Source: UBA10649 sp037130755 (lineage in GTDB: Bacteria; Actinomycetota; Actinomycetes; S36-B12). From it: 64,000 nucleotides of DNA. The stretch lies in assembly GCA_037130755.1 (NCBI GenBank), contig JBAXSI010000004.1, positions 1 to 64,000 on the forward strand, given 5' to 3'. A program made the position numbers and the translations under genes. How positions within the stretch are numbered: the first letter of the stretch is position 1; each line of letters opens with the position of its first letter. The notes beneath the pieces were generated by a model. The model saw only the letters and a list, made by a program, of their open reading frames with translations, was not told where the DNA came from and did no database searches. Shown one piece after another: positions 50,192 to 58,312 of the stretch.

Positions 50192-51448
50192 ATGAGCCGC
50201 AGTCAGGTGCGCCGCCCCAGTGGGTGGATCGGCTTCGGGGCCGACGATGCCGGCTGCACCATCCTGCACGTCGACATGGATGCGTTCTACGCGTCGGTGT
50301 CCTTGCGCGAGCGTCCCGAACTGCACGGCCTGCCCGTCGTCGTGGGCGGTGGACGAACGCGCGGCGTCGTCCTCTCGGCCACCTACGAGGCCCGCGCTCT
50401 GGGCGTGCACTCGGCGATGCCGATGTCCCGCGCGCACCGCGTGGCACCGAACGCGATCTTCCTCGAGCCGGACCACCACGCCTACGCCGAGGTCAGCCGC
50501 AACGTCATGGCCCTGTTCGAGTCGATCACGCCGATCGTCGAACCGCTCAGCCTCGACGAGGCCTTCCTCGACGTGTCCGGCGCCCTGCGACGACTCGGCA
50601 GTCCCACGGCGATCGCCGAACTCATCCGTGCCCGCGTGCAGGACGAGCAGCAGATCAGCTGCTCGGTCGGCGTTGCCACCACGAAGTTCGTCGCCAAACT
50701 CGCCTCCACGCGGGCCAAGCCCGACGGGCTGCTCGTCGTGCCGGCCGACAAGGTCATCGCCTTCTTGCATCCACTCCCGGTCGGCGCACTGTGGGGAGTG
50801 GGCGAGAAGACCGAGGAGCACCTGACCCGGCTCGGCCTGCGCACCGTGGGCGACATCGCCAACACTCCGCTGGCCACCTTGCAGCGTGCGCTCGGCCAGG
50901 CCGGGGGCACCCACCTGCACGACCTGTCGTGGGGTCGCGATCCGCGCTCGGTCAACCCGCACGAGCCCGAGAAGAGCATCGGCAACGAGACCACGTTCGA
51001 GCACGACATCGACGACCCGGAGATCATCCACGCGCACCTGCTGCGCCTGTCCGACCAGGTCGCCGCGCGACTGCGGGCCGCCGGCTACGTCGGGCGCACC
51101 CTCTCACTGAAGGTCCGCTTCGCCGACTTCAGCACGATCACGCGCTCGCGCACCCTGACCAGGCCCACCGACGTCGGCAAGGAGGTCTACGACACCGTCC
51201 GCGGCCTGTACGACGCGCTGGGCCTCCAGCGGGTCCGCATCAGGCTGGTCGGGGTGCGGGCCGAGGGGCTGGCGGAGTCGGCCGACGCCCCTGTCCAGTT
51301 GCTGCTGGGGGAGCCCGAGCACGGCCGGCGTGAGGCGGAGGTGGCCGTCGACGCCCTCCGGGCCCGCTATGGATCGGCCGCCGTCCGACCCGCCCGGCTC
51401 GTCGATCCGGACCGGCGGACGGGTGACCGGCCGGGGGCGCAGACATGA
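50192..51448 (+). CDS. dinB: Y-family DNA polymerase IV
   Basis: 418-aa translesion polymerase. Catalytic residues are intact: ILHVDMDAFYASVSLRERPEL (about 21-42) and PLSLDEAFLDVSG (about 117-129), so it is a true Pol IV rather than the inactive ImuB of mycobacterial mutasomes. SCSVGVATTKFVAKLASTRAKPDG and GVGEKTEEHLTRLGLRTVGD (HhH) follow, then the little-finger domain. VQLLLGE in the C-terminal part may be the sliding-clamp-binding peptide. GGGAGG lies nine bases before the ATG. It follows dnaE2 by 27 bases and should be induced with it. Confidence 0.93.
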   Translation: MSRSQVRRPSGWIGFGADDAGCTILHVDMDAFYASVSLRERPELHGLPVVVGGGRTRGVVLSATYEARALGVHSAMPMSRAHRVAPNAIFLEPDHHAYAEVSRNVMALFESITPIVEPLSLDEAFLDVSGALRRLGSPTAIAELIRARVQDEQQISCSVGVATTKFVAKLASTRAKPDGLLVVPADKVIAFLHPLPVGALWGVGEKTEEHLTRLGLRTVGDIANTPLATLQRALGQAGGTHLHDLSWGRDPRSVNPHEPEKSIGNETTFEHDIDDPEIIHAHLLRLSDQVAARLRAAGYVGRTLSLKVRFADFSTITRSRTLTRPTDVGKEVYDTVRGLYDALGLQRVRIRLVGVRAEGLAESADAPVQLLLGEPEHGRREAEVAVDALRARYGSAAVRPARLVDPDRRTGDRPGAQT

Positions 51449-51509
51449 CCTCGGCGGGACCGACGCGCCCGATTCAGGGGTACGGGTTTCGTTCGCCCGG
51501 ATTCATGCT

Positions 51510-51515
51510 TATTCT
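51510..51515 (+). promoter_or_regulatory. Possible -10 box for the DUF3040 gene
   Basis: TATTCT, 65 bases before the start, lies in an unusually A/T-rich patch (51501-51515) of the dinB-DUF3040 gap. No good -35 is visible, so this is tentative. Confidence 0.3.
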
Positions 51516-51580
51516 TGGAGCGTCCCGCTCACGAGCCGGACAGCACTCGGGTCACCCGTCCCGGCGAAAGGGGGTTCCTC

Positions 51581-51961
51581 ATGCCGCTCTCTGAGCACGA
51601 GCAGCGACTGCTCGAGCAGATGGAGAAGGCCCTCTATGCCGAGGACCCCAAATTCGCCACCAGCCTGCGTTCCACGCCCGGCTCCCGGGCCGCCCGCGGC
51701 CGGGCAGCGCTCGGAGTCCTCGGCGTCCTCGCCGGGCTCGGACTCCTGATCGCTGGTGTCGCCACCACGATCATCGCCATCGGCGTGCTCGGCTTCGTGG
51801 TGATGCTCGTCGGGTCGATCGCCATCTACTCGGCGTTCGGTGCCCGTCCGGCCGAGGAGGCTGCCGCCACCGAGTCGGCTCCCGAGGCGCCGAAGGCCCC
51901 GGGCTTCATGGACCGACTCGAGGATCGCTGGCGTCGCCGCACCGACGGCGGCCAGCAGTAA
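51581..51961 (+). CDS. DUF3040 membrane protein
   Basis: 126-aa protein of the actinobacterial DUF3040 family. The N-terminal MPLSEHEQRLLEQMEKALYAEDPKFATSLR is diagnostic, followed by two hydrophobic helices (LGVLGVLAGLGLLIAGVATTIIAIGVLGFVVMLVGSIAIY) and an acidic then basic tail. The function is unknown. AAAGGGGG precedes the ATG. In many actinobacteria it lies between dinB and the moxR/DUF58/transglutaminase genes, as here. Its last 136 bases overlap the antisense end of the transglutaminase gene. Confidence 0.9.
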   Translation: MPLSEHEQRLLEQMEKALYAEDPKFATSLRSTPGSRAARGRAALGVLGVLAGLGLLIAGVATTIIAIGVLGFVVMLVGSIAIYSAFGARPAEEAAATESAPEAPKAPGFMDRLEDRWRRRTDGGQQ

Positions 51962-54186
51962 CTCACCACGTGGGTCTGCCAACGGACTCGATCGCGCAAG
52001 GCCCCCGACACTGTCGTCACGTCCGCGCGCACTGCGGCGGAGCGCTCGGCCTGCGCCGCCGCATCGATGCCCGGACTCGGTGACCGCCCGTACTTGACCT
52101 GCTCGACCTGCACTCGCAGTCGGGCCAGCGCCTCGGCCGCGGGCGCGGGCATGCCGCGCGACAGCCGCTCGGCGCACTGGCGTGCCGTACCGAACGGCGA
52201 CCAGGGCTGCCCGAGGTCGCAAGCCGTGTCGGCCACCTCGTCCCAGGCACCACGAACGACCGCGACGTAGTTCCCCGCATGCAGCCGACGCCGACGCCGT
52301 ACCAGCCGGACGACGGCCGGCACGGCCAGGCCCAGCAGTGCGATCAACGCCAGGCCGGCCACCACGATGCCGCTCACGCTGCGACCGTGCTCTGCCTTGG
52401 GAGCCGCCACGGGGGTGAAGCCCTCCGCATCGAGCACGCCGCGGGTGTCGTCACCGCTGCGGCCGGCGTTGGCGTACGGCGCATACGCCGGGGCCTCGAC
52501 CGTCGCATTCGCCCGCGGGGTCGGCTCGAAGCGCATCCACCCGATCCCGTCGAACCACAGTTCGGGCCAGGCATGTGCGTCACGAACCGTCACCACCCAG
52601 TTGCTGCTGGCGTCCTTCTGCCCCTGCGTGAAGCCGACCACGACCCGGGACGGGATCCCCAGCGTGCGCGCCATCAGCGCCATCGACGCCGCGTACTGCT
52701 CGCAGTAGCCGACCCGGTCCGTCAGGAACTCCATCAGGTAGTCGGCGTCGGCACCGCTTCGCACCGAGGTGCTGTAGCGGAAGCCGCCGTCCTGCGTGAA
52801 CCACTTCTGCAGCGCCACCGCCTTGTCGTACGGAGTTGCTGCACCGGAGGTCACCTCAGTGGCAAGGCGAGCCACCTCCGGTGACACGCTGCTGGGAACG
52901 CTCAACTGCGGCCAGACCTGGCCCAGCGGCGCAGCCGCCGATCGCAATTGCCCGGCCTGGACCTGCGGATCGAGTGCGGTTACCCCGTACTTCAGGCCCG
53001 TCGCCGGCTTGTCGTCGGAGAACGCCACGCCCGTCTGCGGGTCCAGGCGCCAGTTCGAGCGCAGGCCCGACAGGTCGGACAGGTCAGTGATGGGATAGGG
53101 CAGTGGCAGGTACGAGTTCTGCAGATTGGTGATCGAGAACTTGTACGAGTAGCTCGAGCCACCCCGCACGTGGTACTCCGGCAGGGCGACGCTCAGTCGA
53201 TCGATGATGTCGCCGGGCAGCGGCATTCCGCTAACGCGACCCTGTGCCAGCGCCGGGCGCGGCAGCCACGTCACGCCGTCGAAGTCCTCCAGCGCCGTCA
53301 CGCGCATGTAGGGCGGCTGGGGATTGTTGGTGCGGTAGCGGAGCACCTCGGTGTCGGTCGGCTCCAGCAGGCTCCTGCGCATCGAGACGAGCGGATCGAG
53401 CACGACCGCACCGGTCGTCGTCACCTGGGTCGCGCCCTCGCCGGTGCCGTTGCCGCCCAGCAGCGGCGACAGCGCCCGCACGGGCAGGACGAGGCCGGCC
53501 AGCAGCGCCACGGCGACGGCGACGGCTCCCGTGCGACGGGCCGTCGAGGACAGCCCGCGGATTCGCGACGTGGGTTCGAGGTCGCCCCACTCGCGGATGC
53601 GTTCGCGCTGGTCGGCGGCGAGCAGCAGGAGCCAGCCGATGGCCGCCGGCGCGAACTGCCACCACGGTGCCTCGCCGAACATCAGTAGTGCCGAACCTAC
53701 GTAGAGCACCAGCAGCGGGATGCCAGCGAGGATCGGGGAGCGGACGCTGACGAACAGCGTGTCGATGCTCAGCGCAGCGAGCCCGGCGCCGCCCACGGCA
53801 AGGAGGGCCAACTGCGGGGACGTCGGAACGGGCGCGGCGTAGGCCTGGGCATCGGTCATCCCGAAGGTGATCAGCCGGCGGATGACGGCCCATGCCTCGG
53901 ACGTCGGCACCGCCCGTGCCCAGGCCTGGTCGCCCGCGTACATCACGGTGACCGTCCCGACGAGGGCGATCAGCTCGGCGATCGGCACCAAGGGGATGGG
54001 CAGGGCGATCGCGCGACTCCCTGCGCCGGTGGCAGCAATCACGACGACGATCACGACCGCGGGCAGCAGCCATGACATCGTCGCGAACAAGGGGAGCAGG
54101 CACAGCAGGCCGAGGATCGTGGCTGCAGCGGCAACCGTCGTATCGGCAAGCCGGGCGCGCGCCCGCACCAAGGACCAGCCGCTCAT
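51826..54186 (-). CDS. TgpA-like transmembrane transglutaminase
   Basis: 786-aa membrane protein. The N-terminal half has about seven hydrophobic helices (DUF3488/TgpA_N type); a long extracytoplasmic part contains the transglutaminase/protease core with catalytic Cys in VGYCEQYAASMALMARTLGIPSRVVVGFT (near 494), His in DAHAWPELWFDGIGWMRFEPTP, then one more membrane helix and a cytoplasmic DUF4129-like end. Its role in the cell envelope is unknown, but the family is always linked to MoxR and DUF58. ATG 54186 overlaps the DUF58 stop (ATGA). The last 45 residues are basic/Ser-rich and read antisense to DUF3040, suggesting a stop codon drifted outward. Confidence 0.9.
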   Translation of the reverse strand: MSGWSLVRARARLADTTVAAAATILGLLCLLPLFATMSWLLPAVVIVVVIAATGAGSRAIALPIPLVPIAELIALVGTVTVMYAGDQAWARAVPTSEAWAVIRRLITFGMTDAQAYAAPVPTSPQLALLAVGGAGLAALSIDTLFVSVRSPILAGIPLLVLYVGSALLMFGEAPWWQFAPAAIGWLLLLAADQRERIREWGDLEPTSRIRGLSSTARRTGAVAVAVALLAGLVLPVRALSPLLGGNGTGEGATQVTTTGAVVLDPLVSMRRSLLEPTDTEVLRYRTNNPQPPYMRVTALEDFDGVTWLPRPALAQGRVSGMPLPGDIIDRLSVALPEYHVRGGSSYSYKFSITNLQNSYLPLPYPITDLSDLSGLRSNWRLDPQTGVAFSDDKPATGLKYGVTALDPQVQAGQLRSAAAPLGQVWPQLSVPSSVSPEVARLATEVTSGAATPYDKAVALQKWFTQDGGFRYSTSVRSGADADYLMEFLTDRVGYCEQYAASMALMARTLGIPSRVVVGFTQGQKDASSNWVVTVRDAHAWPELWFDGIGWMRFEPTPRANATVEAPAYAPYANAGRSGDDTRGVLDAEGFTPVAAPKAEHGRSVSGIVVAGLALIALLGLAVPAVVRLVRRRRRLHAGNYVAVVRGAWDEVADTACDLGQPWSPFGTARQCAERLSRGMPAPAAEALARLRVQVEQVKYGRSPSPGIDAAAQAERSAAVRADVTTVSGALRDRVRWQTHVVSYCWPPSVRRRQRSSSRSMKPGAFGASGADSVAAASSAGRAPNAE

Positions 54187-55367
54187 CGCATCGCCCCGGT
54201 TGTCGCGGGAAGGGACTTCGACCACACATCCTTGACGTTGCTGCCGCGCGACCAGCCCGACGCCTGCCAGCCATGGGCTTCGAGGAACGCGATGGGCCCC
54301 GGCTCCAGCACGAGGCAGGCGGTGAAGCCGGCCATCGGCCGGATGAGGGCTCGGGAGGTCTCGTCGCTCACGCGCCCAAGCACCGCGATGACGGACGTCG
54401 CGCCCTCGACCAGTGCGCCCAGCGTCGGGGCCATCGGCTCGCCGGTCAGCCGGACCTCGGCGAACGCCTGCAGGATTCCGTCGATCTCTGCCGGCGACGC
54501 GCCGCTGGTCTCGATGAGCAGATGGCCGTTGGCGGTGAGGACTGTGACATGCCATCCGCGGCGCAGGTGATGCATGGCGATGCTCGCCGCGGCGGAGACG
54601 GCCCACTCGAAGCTGGAGGTCAGCCCCTCGCCGATGTGCGCCTGTCCGCGGTTGTCGAGGATGACGACGATCGAGCTGTGCCACGCCTGCTCCTCGCGAC
54701 GGACCATGAGATCGCCGTAGCGTGCCGTCGCCCGCCAGTGGATGCGGCGCATGTCGTCGCCGGGTCGGTGCTCGCGCGGCAGGACGTCCTCGTCGCCGCG
54801 TGCGGCGAGGGAGCGGAACAGGGACTCGCCGCGTCCACCCGGCGCCACCGATCGTCCTGCGTCGGCGAGGTCGACGATCTCCGGCGTGACGATGATGGGG
54901 TTGGTGGCCTCGAATGACCGGGTCAGCGATGACATCCCGAACGGATCGGTCACGGTGACCGTCAGGGGCCCGATGCGCGCGCGTCCTCGCTCGAGGCCAG
55001 TCACGCGGTAACGGACCGCGCGCTGGGCGCGCGATGGGATCCGGTCGAGCACGACCCGTGCGGAGTCGGAGAGGTTGTCGGGAACCGCGTCCTGCAGCAG
55101 CAGGACGCCGCTCGGCAGCCGCGAGCCGTTCTCGATCGTCAGCACGACCTCTGCGTCGGTGCCGACAGCGAAGCGGGCTGGCTCCACAACGCGCTGGCTG
55201 CCCAGGACGAAACGGGAGCGGCGGGCGATCAGGATTCCGAGCACGGGCAGCGCGATGAGCAGGATGGCGACCGCGATGATGGGCGGCTCGCCGAGCCCCC
55301 AGCCCGCGCCCCCCGACACGAGCCCGGCGGCCAGCAGGGCGCGCCCGCGGGTCGTGAGCGTGCGCAC
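54183..55367 (-). CDS. DUF58 (von Willebrand A-like) membrane-anchored protein
   Basis: 394-aa protein with two N-terminal hydrophobic helices, a beta-rich region (RFVLGSQRVVEPARFAVGTDAEVVLTIENGS) and the DUF58 core GDEDVLPREHRPGDDMRRIHWRATARYGDLMVRREEQAW, followed by a vWA-like domain beginning SSIVVILDNRG. The family partners with MoxR ATPases in complex assembly or chaperoning. GTG 55367 abuts the moxR stop (55368-55370). It ends in an ATGA overlap with the transglutaminase. Confidence 0.9.
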   Translation of the reverse strand: MRTLTTRGRALLAAGLVSGGAGWGLGEPPIIAVAILLIALPVLGILIARRSRFVLGSQRVVEPARFAVGTDAEVVLTIENGSRLPSGVLLLQDAVPDNLSDSARVVLDRIPSRAQRAVRYRVTGLERGRARIGPLTVTVTDPFGMSSLTRSFEATNPIIVTPEIVDLADAGRSVAPGGRGESLFRSLAARGDEDVLPREHRPGDDMRRIHWRATARYGDLMVRREEQAWHSSIVVILDNRGQAHIGEGLTSSFEWAVSAAASIAMHHLRRGWHVTVLTANGHLLIETSGASPAEIDGILQAFAEVRLTGEPMAPTLGALVEGATSVIAVLGRVSDETSRALIRPMAGFTACLVLEPGPIAFLEAHGWQASGWSRGSNVKDVWSKSLPATTGAMR

Positions 55368-56348
55368 CTAGGGCACCGGCACCTTGGCGACGACGTCCGC
55401 GATCACGGCGAGGCCGGACCGTCGGTCCAGGTGCGCCTCGGTCGACAGCAGCACTCGGTGGGCCAGCACCGAGCCGGCGAGCGACTGGACATCGTCGGGC
55501 AGGACGTGGTCACGACCGCTCATGAGGCTGGATGCCTTCGCGGCGTGCAGCAGGTGAACGCTCGCGCGCGGAGACGCGCCGAGGCGAAGCATGGGCGTGG
55601 AACGCGTCGCGGTGACGATGTCGACGACATAGCGCTTGACCGCGTCCGACGCGAACACTGTGCGCGTCGCCATCCGCAGGCTGTTGAGCGTCTCAGCATC
55701 CGTCACCGGTCGGATGTCATCGAGCGGATCACGCAGTTCGTGCGAGTCGAGCATCGCGACCTCGGCATCGCGATCGGGGTAGCCGAGGCTGATCTGCATC
55801 AGGAATCGATCGCGTTGTGCCTCGGGGAGGGGATAGGTGCCCTCCATCTCGACGGGGTTCTGCGTCGCGATCACCATGAACGGCTGCGGGAGCCGGTACG
55901 TGCGTCCGTCGGCGCTGACCTGCTGCTCCTCCATCGCCTCAAGGAGTGCGGACTGCGTCTTGGGTGATGCCCGGTTGATCTCGTCGCCAAGCACGATGTG
56001 GGCGAAGATCGCGCCGGGCCGGAACTCGAAGGAGCTCGTGCGCTGGTCGAAGACGCTCACGCCGGTGACGTCGCCGGGCAGGAGATCGGGCGTGAACTGG
56101 ATTCGGTGCATCGTGCAGTCGATGCTGCGGGCCAGCGACTTGGCCAGCATGGTCTTGCCCACGCCGGGCACGTCCTCGATGAGGAGGTGGCCCTCGGCGA
56201 GGAGGGCGATGAGCGCGAGGCGAATGGCGCCGGGCTTGCCCGAGATGACCCGGCTGACGCTGGCGGCCACTTCGTTCATGACGGCCCGGGCGTGATCGAG
56301 CGTGACGGGGGCCGCTGCGTTGGCGGTACTCGTGGGCGTCGTGGTCAC
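55368..56348 (-). CDS. moxR: MoxR-type AAA+ ATPase
   Basis: 326-aa AAA+ ATPase: Walker A in IEDVPGVGKTMLAKSLARSI (about 57-76), Walker B in HIVLGDEINRASPKTQSALLEAMEE, sensor 1 in VIATQNPVEMEGTYPLPEAQRDRF and a lid with LRLGASPRASVHLLHAAKA. MoxR proteins act as chaperone-like motors for vWA-domain partners, here the DUF58 protein. GTG 56348 is the start. It heads the moxR-DUF58-tgpA operon and is divergent from the MaoC-like gene across 117 bases. Confidence 0.93.
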   Translation of the reverse strand: MTTTPTSTANAAAPVTLDHARAVMNEVAASVSRVISGKPGAIRLALIALLAEGHLLIEDVPGVGKTMLAKSLARSIDCTMHRIQFTPDLLPGDVTGVSVFDQRTSSFEFRPGAIFAHIVLGDEINRASPKTQSALLEAMEEQQVSADGRTYRLPQPFMVIATQNPVEMEGTYPLPEAQRDRFLMQISLGYPDRDAEVAMLDSHELRDPLDDIRPVTDAETLNSLRMATRTVFASDAVKRYVVDIVTATRSTPMLRLGASPRASVHLLHAAKASSLMSGRDHVLPDDVQSLAGSVLAHRVLLSTEAHLDRRSGLAVIADVVAKVPVP

Positions 56349-56409
56349 GCTCCATTCTCACCCGAACCGGACGAATCGGCACCCCAACCCGCAATTCCTC
56401 ACCCGAAGT

Positions 56410-56426
56410 GGGGGTTCCTCACCCCC
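56410..56426. promoter_or_regulatory. Hairpin in the moxR/MaoC divergent region
   Basis: GGGGGT and ACCCCC arms flank TCCTC. A wider inverted pair, CGAATCG (near 56373) and CGATTCG (near 56432), encloses it, and TTCCTCACCC occurs twice about 20 bases apart. Clear sigma-70 boxes for either gene were not found in this 117-base gap. Confidence 0.4.
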
Positions 56427-56465
56427 GGAGGGCGATTCGGGCATCGGGGACGGCAGGATTCGAGC

Positions 56466-57002
56466 ATGACCAACGTCGTTCCCGCGCAACTGGGCCGGTT
56501 CTTCGAGGACTTCGAGGTCGGCACCGTCTACCAGCACCCGTTCGGCCGCACGATCTCCGAGGCCGACTCGACCTGGTTCACGCTGCTGACCTGCAACACC
56601 AACCAGAACCACTTCAACGCCCACCTGGCGCAGTCCAACCCGATCACCGGTGGCCGCATCATCGTCAACTCCGGGCTGACCGTGGCGCTCGTGCTCGGCC
56701 TGTCGGTGATCGACATGAGCCAGAACGCGGTCGCCAACCTCGGCTGGACCGACATCAAGCTGACCCATCCTGTCTACATCGGCGACACCATCTATGCGGA
56801 GTCCATCTGCCTGGACACGAGGGAGTCGGGCTCGCGGCCGGAGATGGGCATCATCCGGATGAAGACCCGTGGCCTCAACCAGGACGGCGACGAGATCGTG
56901 TCGTGGTTCCGCTCGGTGATGATCCCCAAGCGGACAAGTGGCATCGGCCAGGACTACTTCCCCGAAGCGAAGACCGGTCCGATGGAGATGCCGTCCGCGT
57001 GA
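56466..57002 (+). CDS. MaoC-like hot-dog fold (R)-enoyl-CoA hydratase family protein
   Basis: 178-aa hot-dog protein. The first half (GRFFEDFEVGTVYQHPFGRTISEADSTWFTLLTCNTNQNHFNAHLAQ) has the MaoC/hydratase pattern with the catalytic Asn/His-type residues in NQNHFNAHLA; VNSGLTVALVLGLSVIDMSQNAVANLGW and HPVYIGDTIYAESICLDTRESGSRPEMGI follow. This resembles mesaconyl-CoA/beta-methylmalyl-CoA dehydratase-like MaoC proteins, but the acyl substrate is not readable. The start is ATG 56466. It is the first gene of a plus-strand run and is unrelated in function to its neighbours. Confidence 0.85.
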   Translation: MTNVVPAQLGRFFEDFEVGTVYQHPFGRTISEADSTWFTLLTCNTNQNHFNAHLAQSNPITGGRIIVNSGLTVALVLGLSVIDMSQNAVANLGWTDIKLTHPVYIGDTIYAESICLDTRESGSRPEMGIIRMKTRGLNQDGDEIVSWFRSVMIPKRTSGIGQDYFPEAKTGPMEMPSA

Positions 57003-57033
57003 CCTGTCCGCACGCGTACGCGAGGATGAGCAG

Positions 57034-57714
57034 ATGAGCGACGAGGACGAGGCGGTCCGAGGGGAGGTCATCCTTGTGACGCATCCCGCTCCGGCTCGGC
57101 AGGCCGGGCCTCTCGACGCGATCAAGGGCGTCTTCTCGAACACAGTCGGGATGGCTGGCTACACCGCCTCGACCGTTGCCTCGCTGATCGAGCAGACCGT
57201 GGCGACCGCCGTCGAGTCCTCGGTCAACGCGGCGCTGGATCGGCTTGTGCCGAGCATCGCCGACGCCATCATCGAGCGCATCGACATAAACAAGATCGTG
57301 CTCGAGCAGGTGGATCTGAACCTCATCGTCAACCGCGCGCTGGACACCCTCGACCTGACCCAGCTGGTCATCGACCGCGTCGACGTGAACGCCATCGTGG
57401 CTGAAGCCGACATCGACGCCGTGATCGATCGGGTGCCGATCATCCCGCTGGCCAACTACGTGATCGACGAGATCGATCTTCCACAGATCATCCGCGACTC
57501 CACCAGCGGCATCGCCGGCGACGCGATGAACACGGTGCGCCGCCAGAGCGTCGGAGTCGATGATCTCGTGTCGCGCATCGCCGATCGTGTCGTGTTCCGG
57601 CGCAAGAGCCGTGACGTCGATGCACCCGGGGATCCCAATTCACTGAAGGGCCAATTCGTCGAGGAGCTCGTCGAGCCGACACCACCGCTGGGCGAGGGGG
57701 AGAAGCTGCGATGA
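57034..57714 (+). CDS. Protein with short D-x-N-x-I-V tandem repeats, coupled to RDD protein
   Basis: 226-aa protein whose centre (about residues 78-160) is a run of 10-14-residue units of the form (I/V/L)D(I/V/L)N-x-IV: IDINKIV, VDLNLIV, LDLTQLV, VDVNAIV, ADIDAVI and EIDLPQI. A conserved segment STSGIAGDAMNTVRRQSVGVDDLVSRI then leads to a basic, cytosolic-looking end. I recall similar repeats beside or fused to RDD membrane domains in other actinobacteria; no function is known to me. The regular spacing suggests a solenoid or coiled stack. The start is ATG 57034; the stop overlaps the RDD start (ATGA), so the pair is co-translated. Confidence 0.75.
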   Translation: MSDEDEAVRGEVILVTHPAPARQAGPLDAIKGVFSNTVGMAGYTASTVASLIEQTVATAVESSVNAALDRLVPSIADAIIERIDINKIVLEQVDLNLIVNRALDTLDLTQLVIDRVDVNAIVAEADIDAVIDRVPIIPLANYVIDEIDLPQIIRDSTSGIAGDAMNTVRRQSVGVDDLVSRIADRVVFRRKSRDVDAPGDPNSLKGQFVEELVEPTPPLGEGEKLR

Positions 57715-58295
57715 CCACGTTCCGCGAGTACCGCGAGGCGTTGAAGGAAGGGGCCGTGCCCGCTCGCGACCTTCCGACGCTTCCTTCTGACGCCATCGCC
57801 TTCCAGGGCGAGCGGGCGGGATTCGTCACGCGCGCGCTAGCGGCCGGCATCGATGTGGTGCTCGTCTTCCTGACCGTCCTGGGCACGGTGGCGGTCGTCT
57901 GGATGCTCTCGTTCATCATCGATCCGATGACGCCGAACACGCCCCTCACCTCGTCGACCGATCGGCTGCCTCCGACATGGCTGATGATGGTCTACGGCTA
58001 CGTGCTCAACGTCTTGTACTGGACCGTCGGTTGGGCGACCGGCGGTCGAACGATCGGCAACCTGATCATGGGCGTGCGAGTCGTCAACTTCCGGGGTGAA
58101 CGGGTCCACTGGATCGGTGCCCTTGTGCGCGCGCTGTTCTGCACGGTGTTCCCGTTCGGGCTGCTGTGGGTCATCGTGAGCGGTGCCAACCGCTCCGTGC
58201 AGGACGTCGTCCTTCGCACCAGCGTCATCTACGACTGGGTCATCGGCATCCCCGGCCTCAGCAGCAGGGCCGGCGCGCCGAAGCAGGCGCCGTGA
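57711..58295 (+). CDS. RDD-family membrane protein
   Basis: 194-aa RDD protein with three or four hydrophobic helices. RAGFVTRALAAGIDVVLVFLTVLGTVAVV carries the RDD-type Arg and Asp in helix 1, and GGRTIGNLIMGVRVVNFRGERVHWIGALVRAL is the family's central loop. RDD proteins are of unknown or transport function. The N-terminal 40 residues are polar. It is coupled to the repeat protein upstream by ATGA, and a GTGA at its end would couple the next gene if GTG 58292 were used. Confidence 0.88.
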   Translation: MTTFREYREALKEGAVPARDLPTLPSDAIAFQGERAGFVTRALAAGIDVVLVFLTVLGTVAVVWMLSFIIDPMTPNTPLTSSTDRLPPTWLMMVYGYVLNVLYWTVGWATGGRTIGNLIMGVRVVNFRGERVHWIGALVRALFCTVFPFGLLWVIVSGANRSVQDVVLRTSVIYDWVIGIPGLSSRAGAPKQAP

Positions 58296-58312
58296 TCGTC
58301 CGGAGACAAGCG

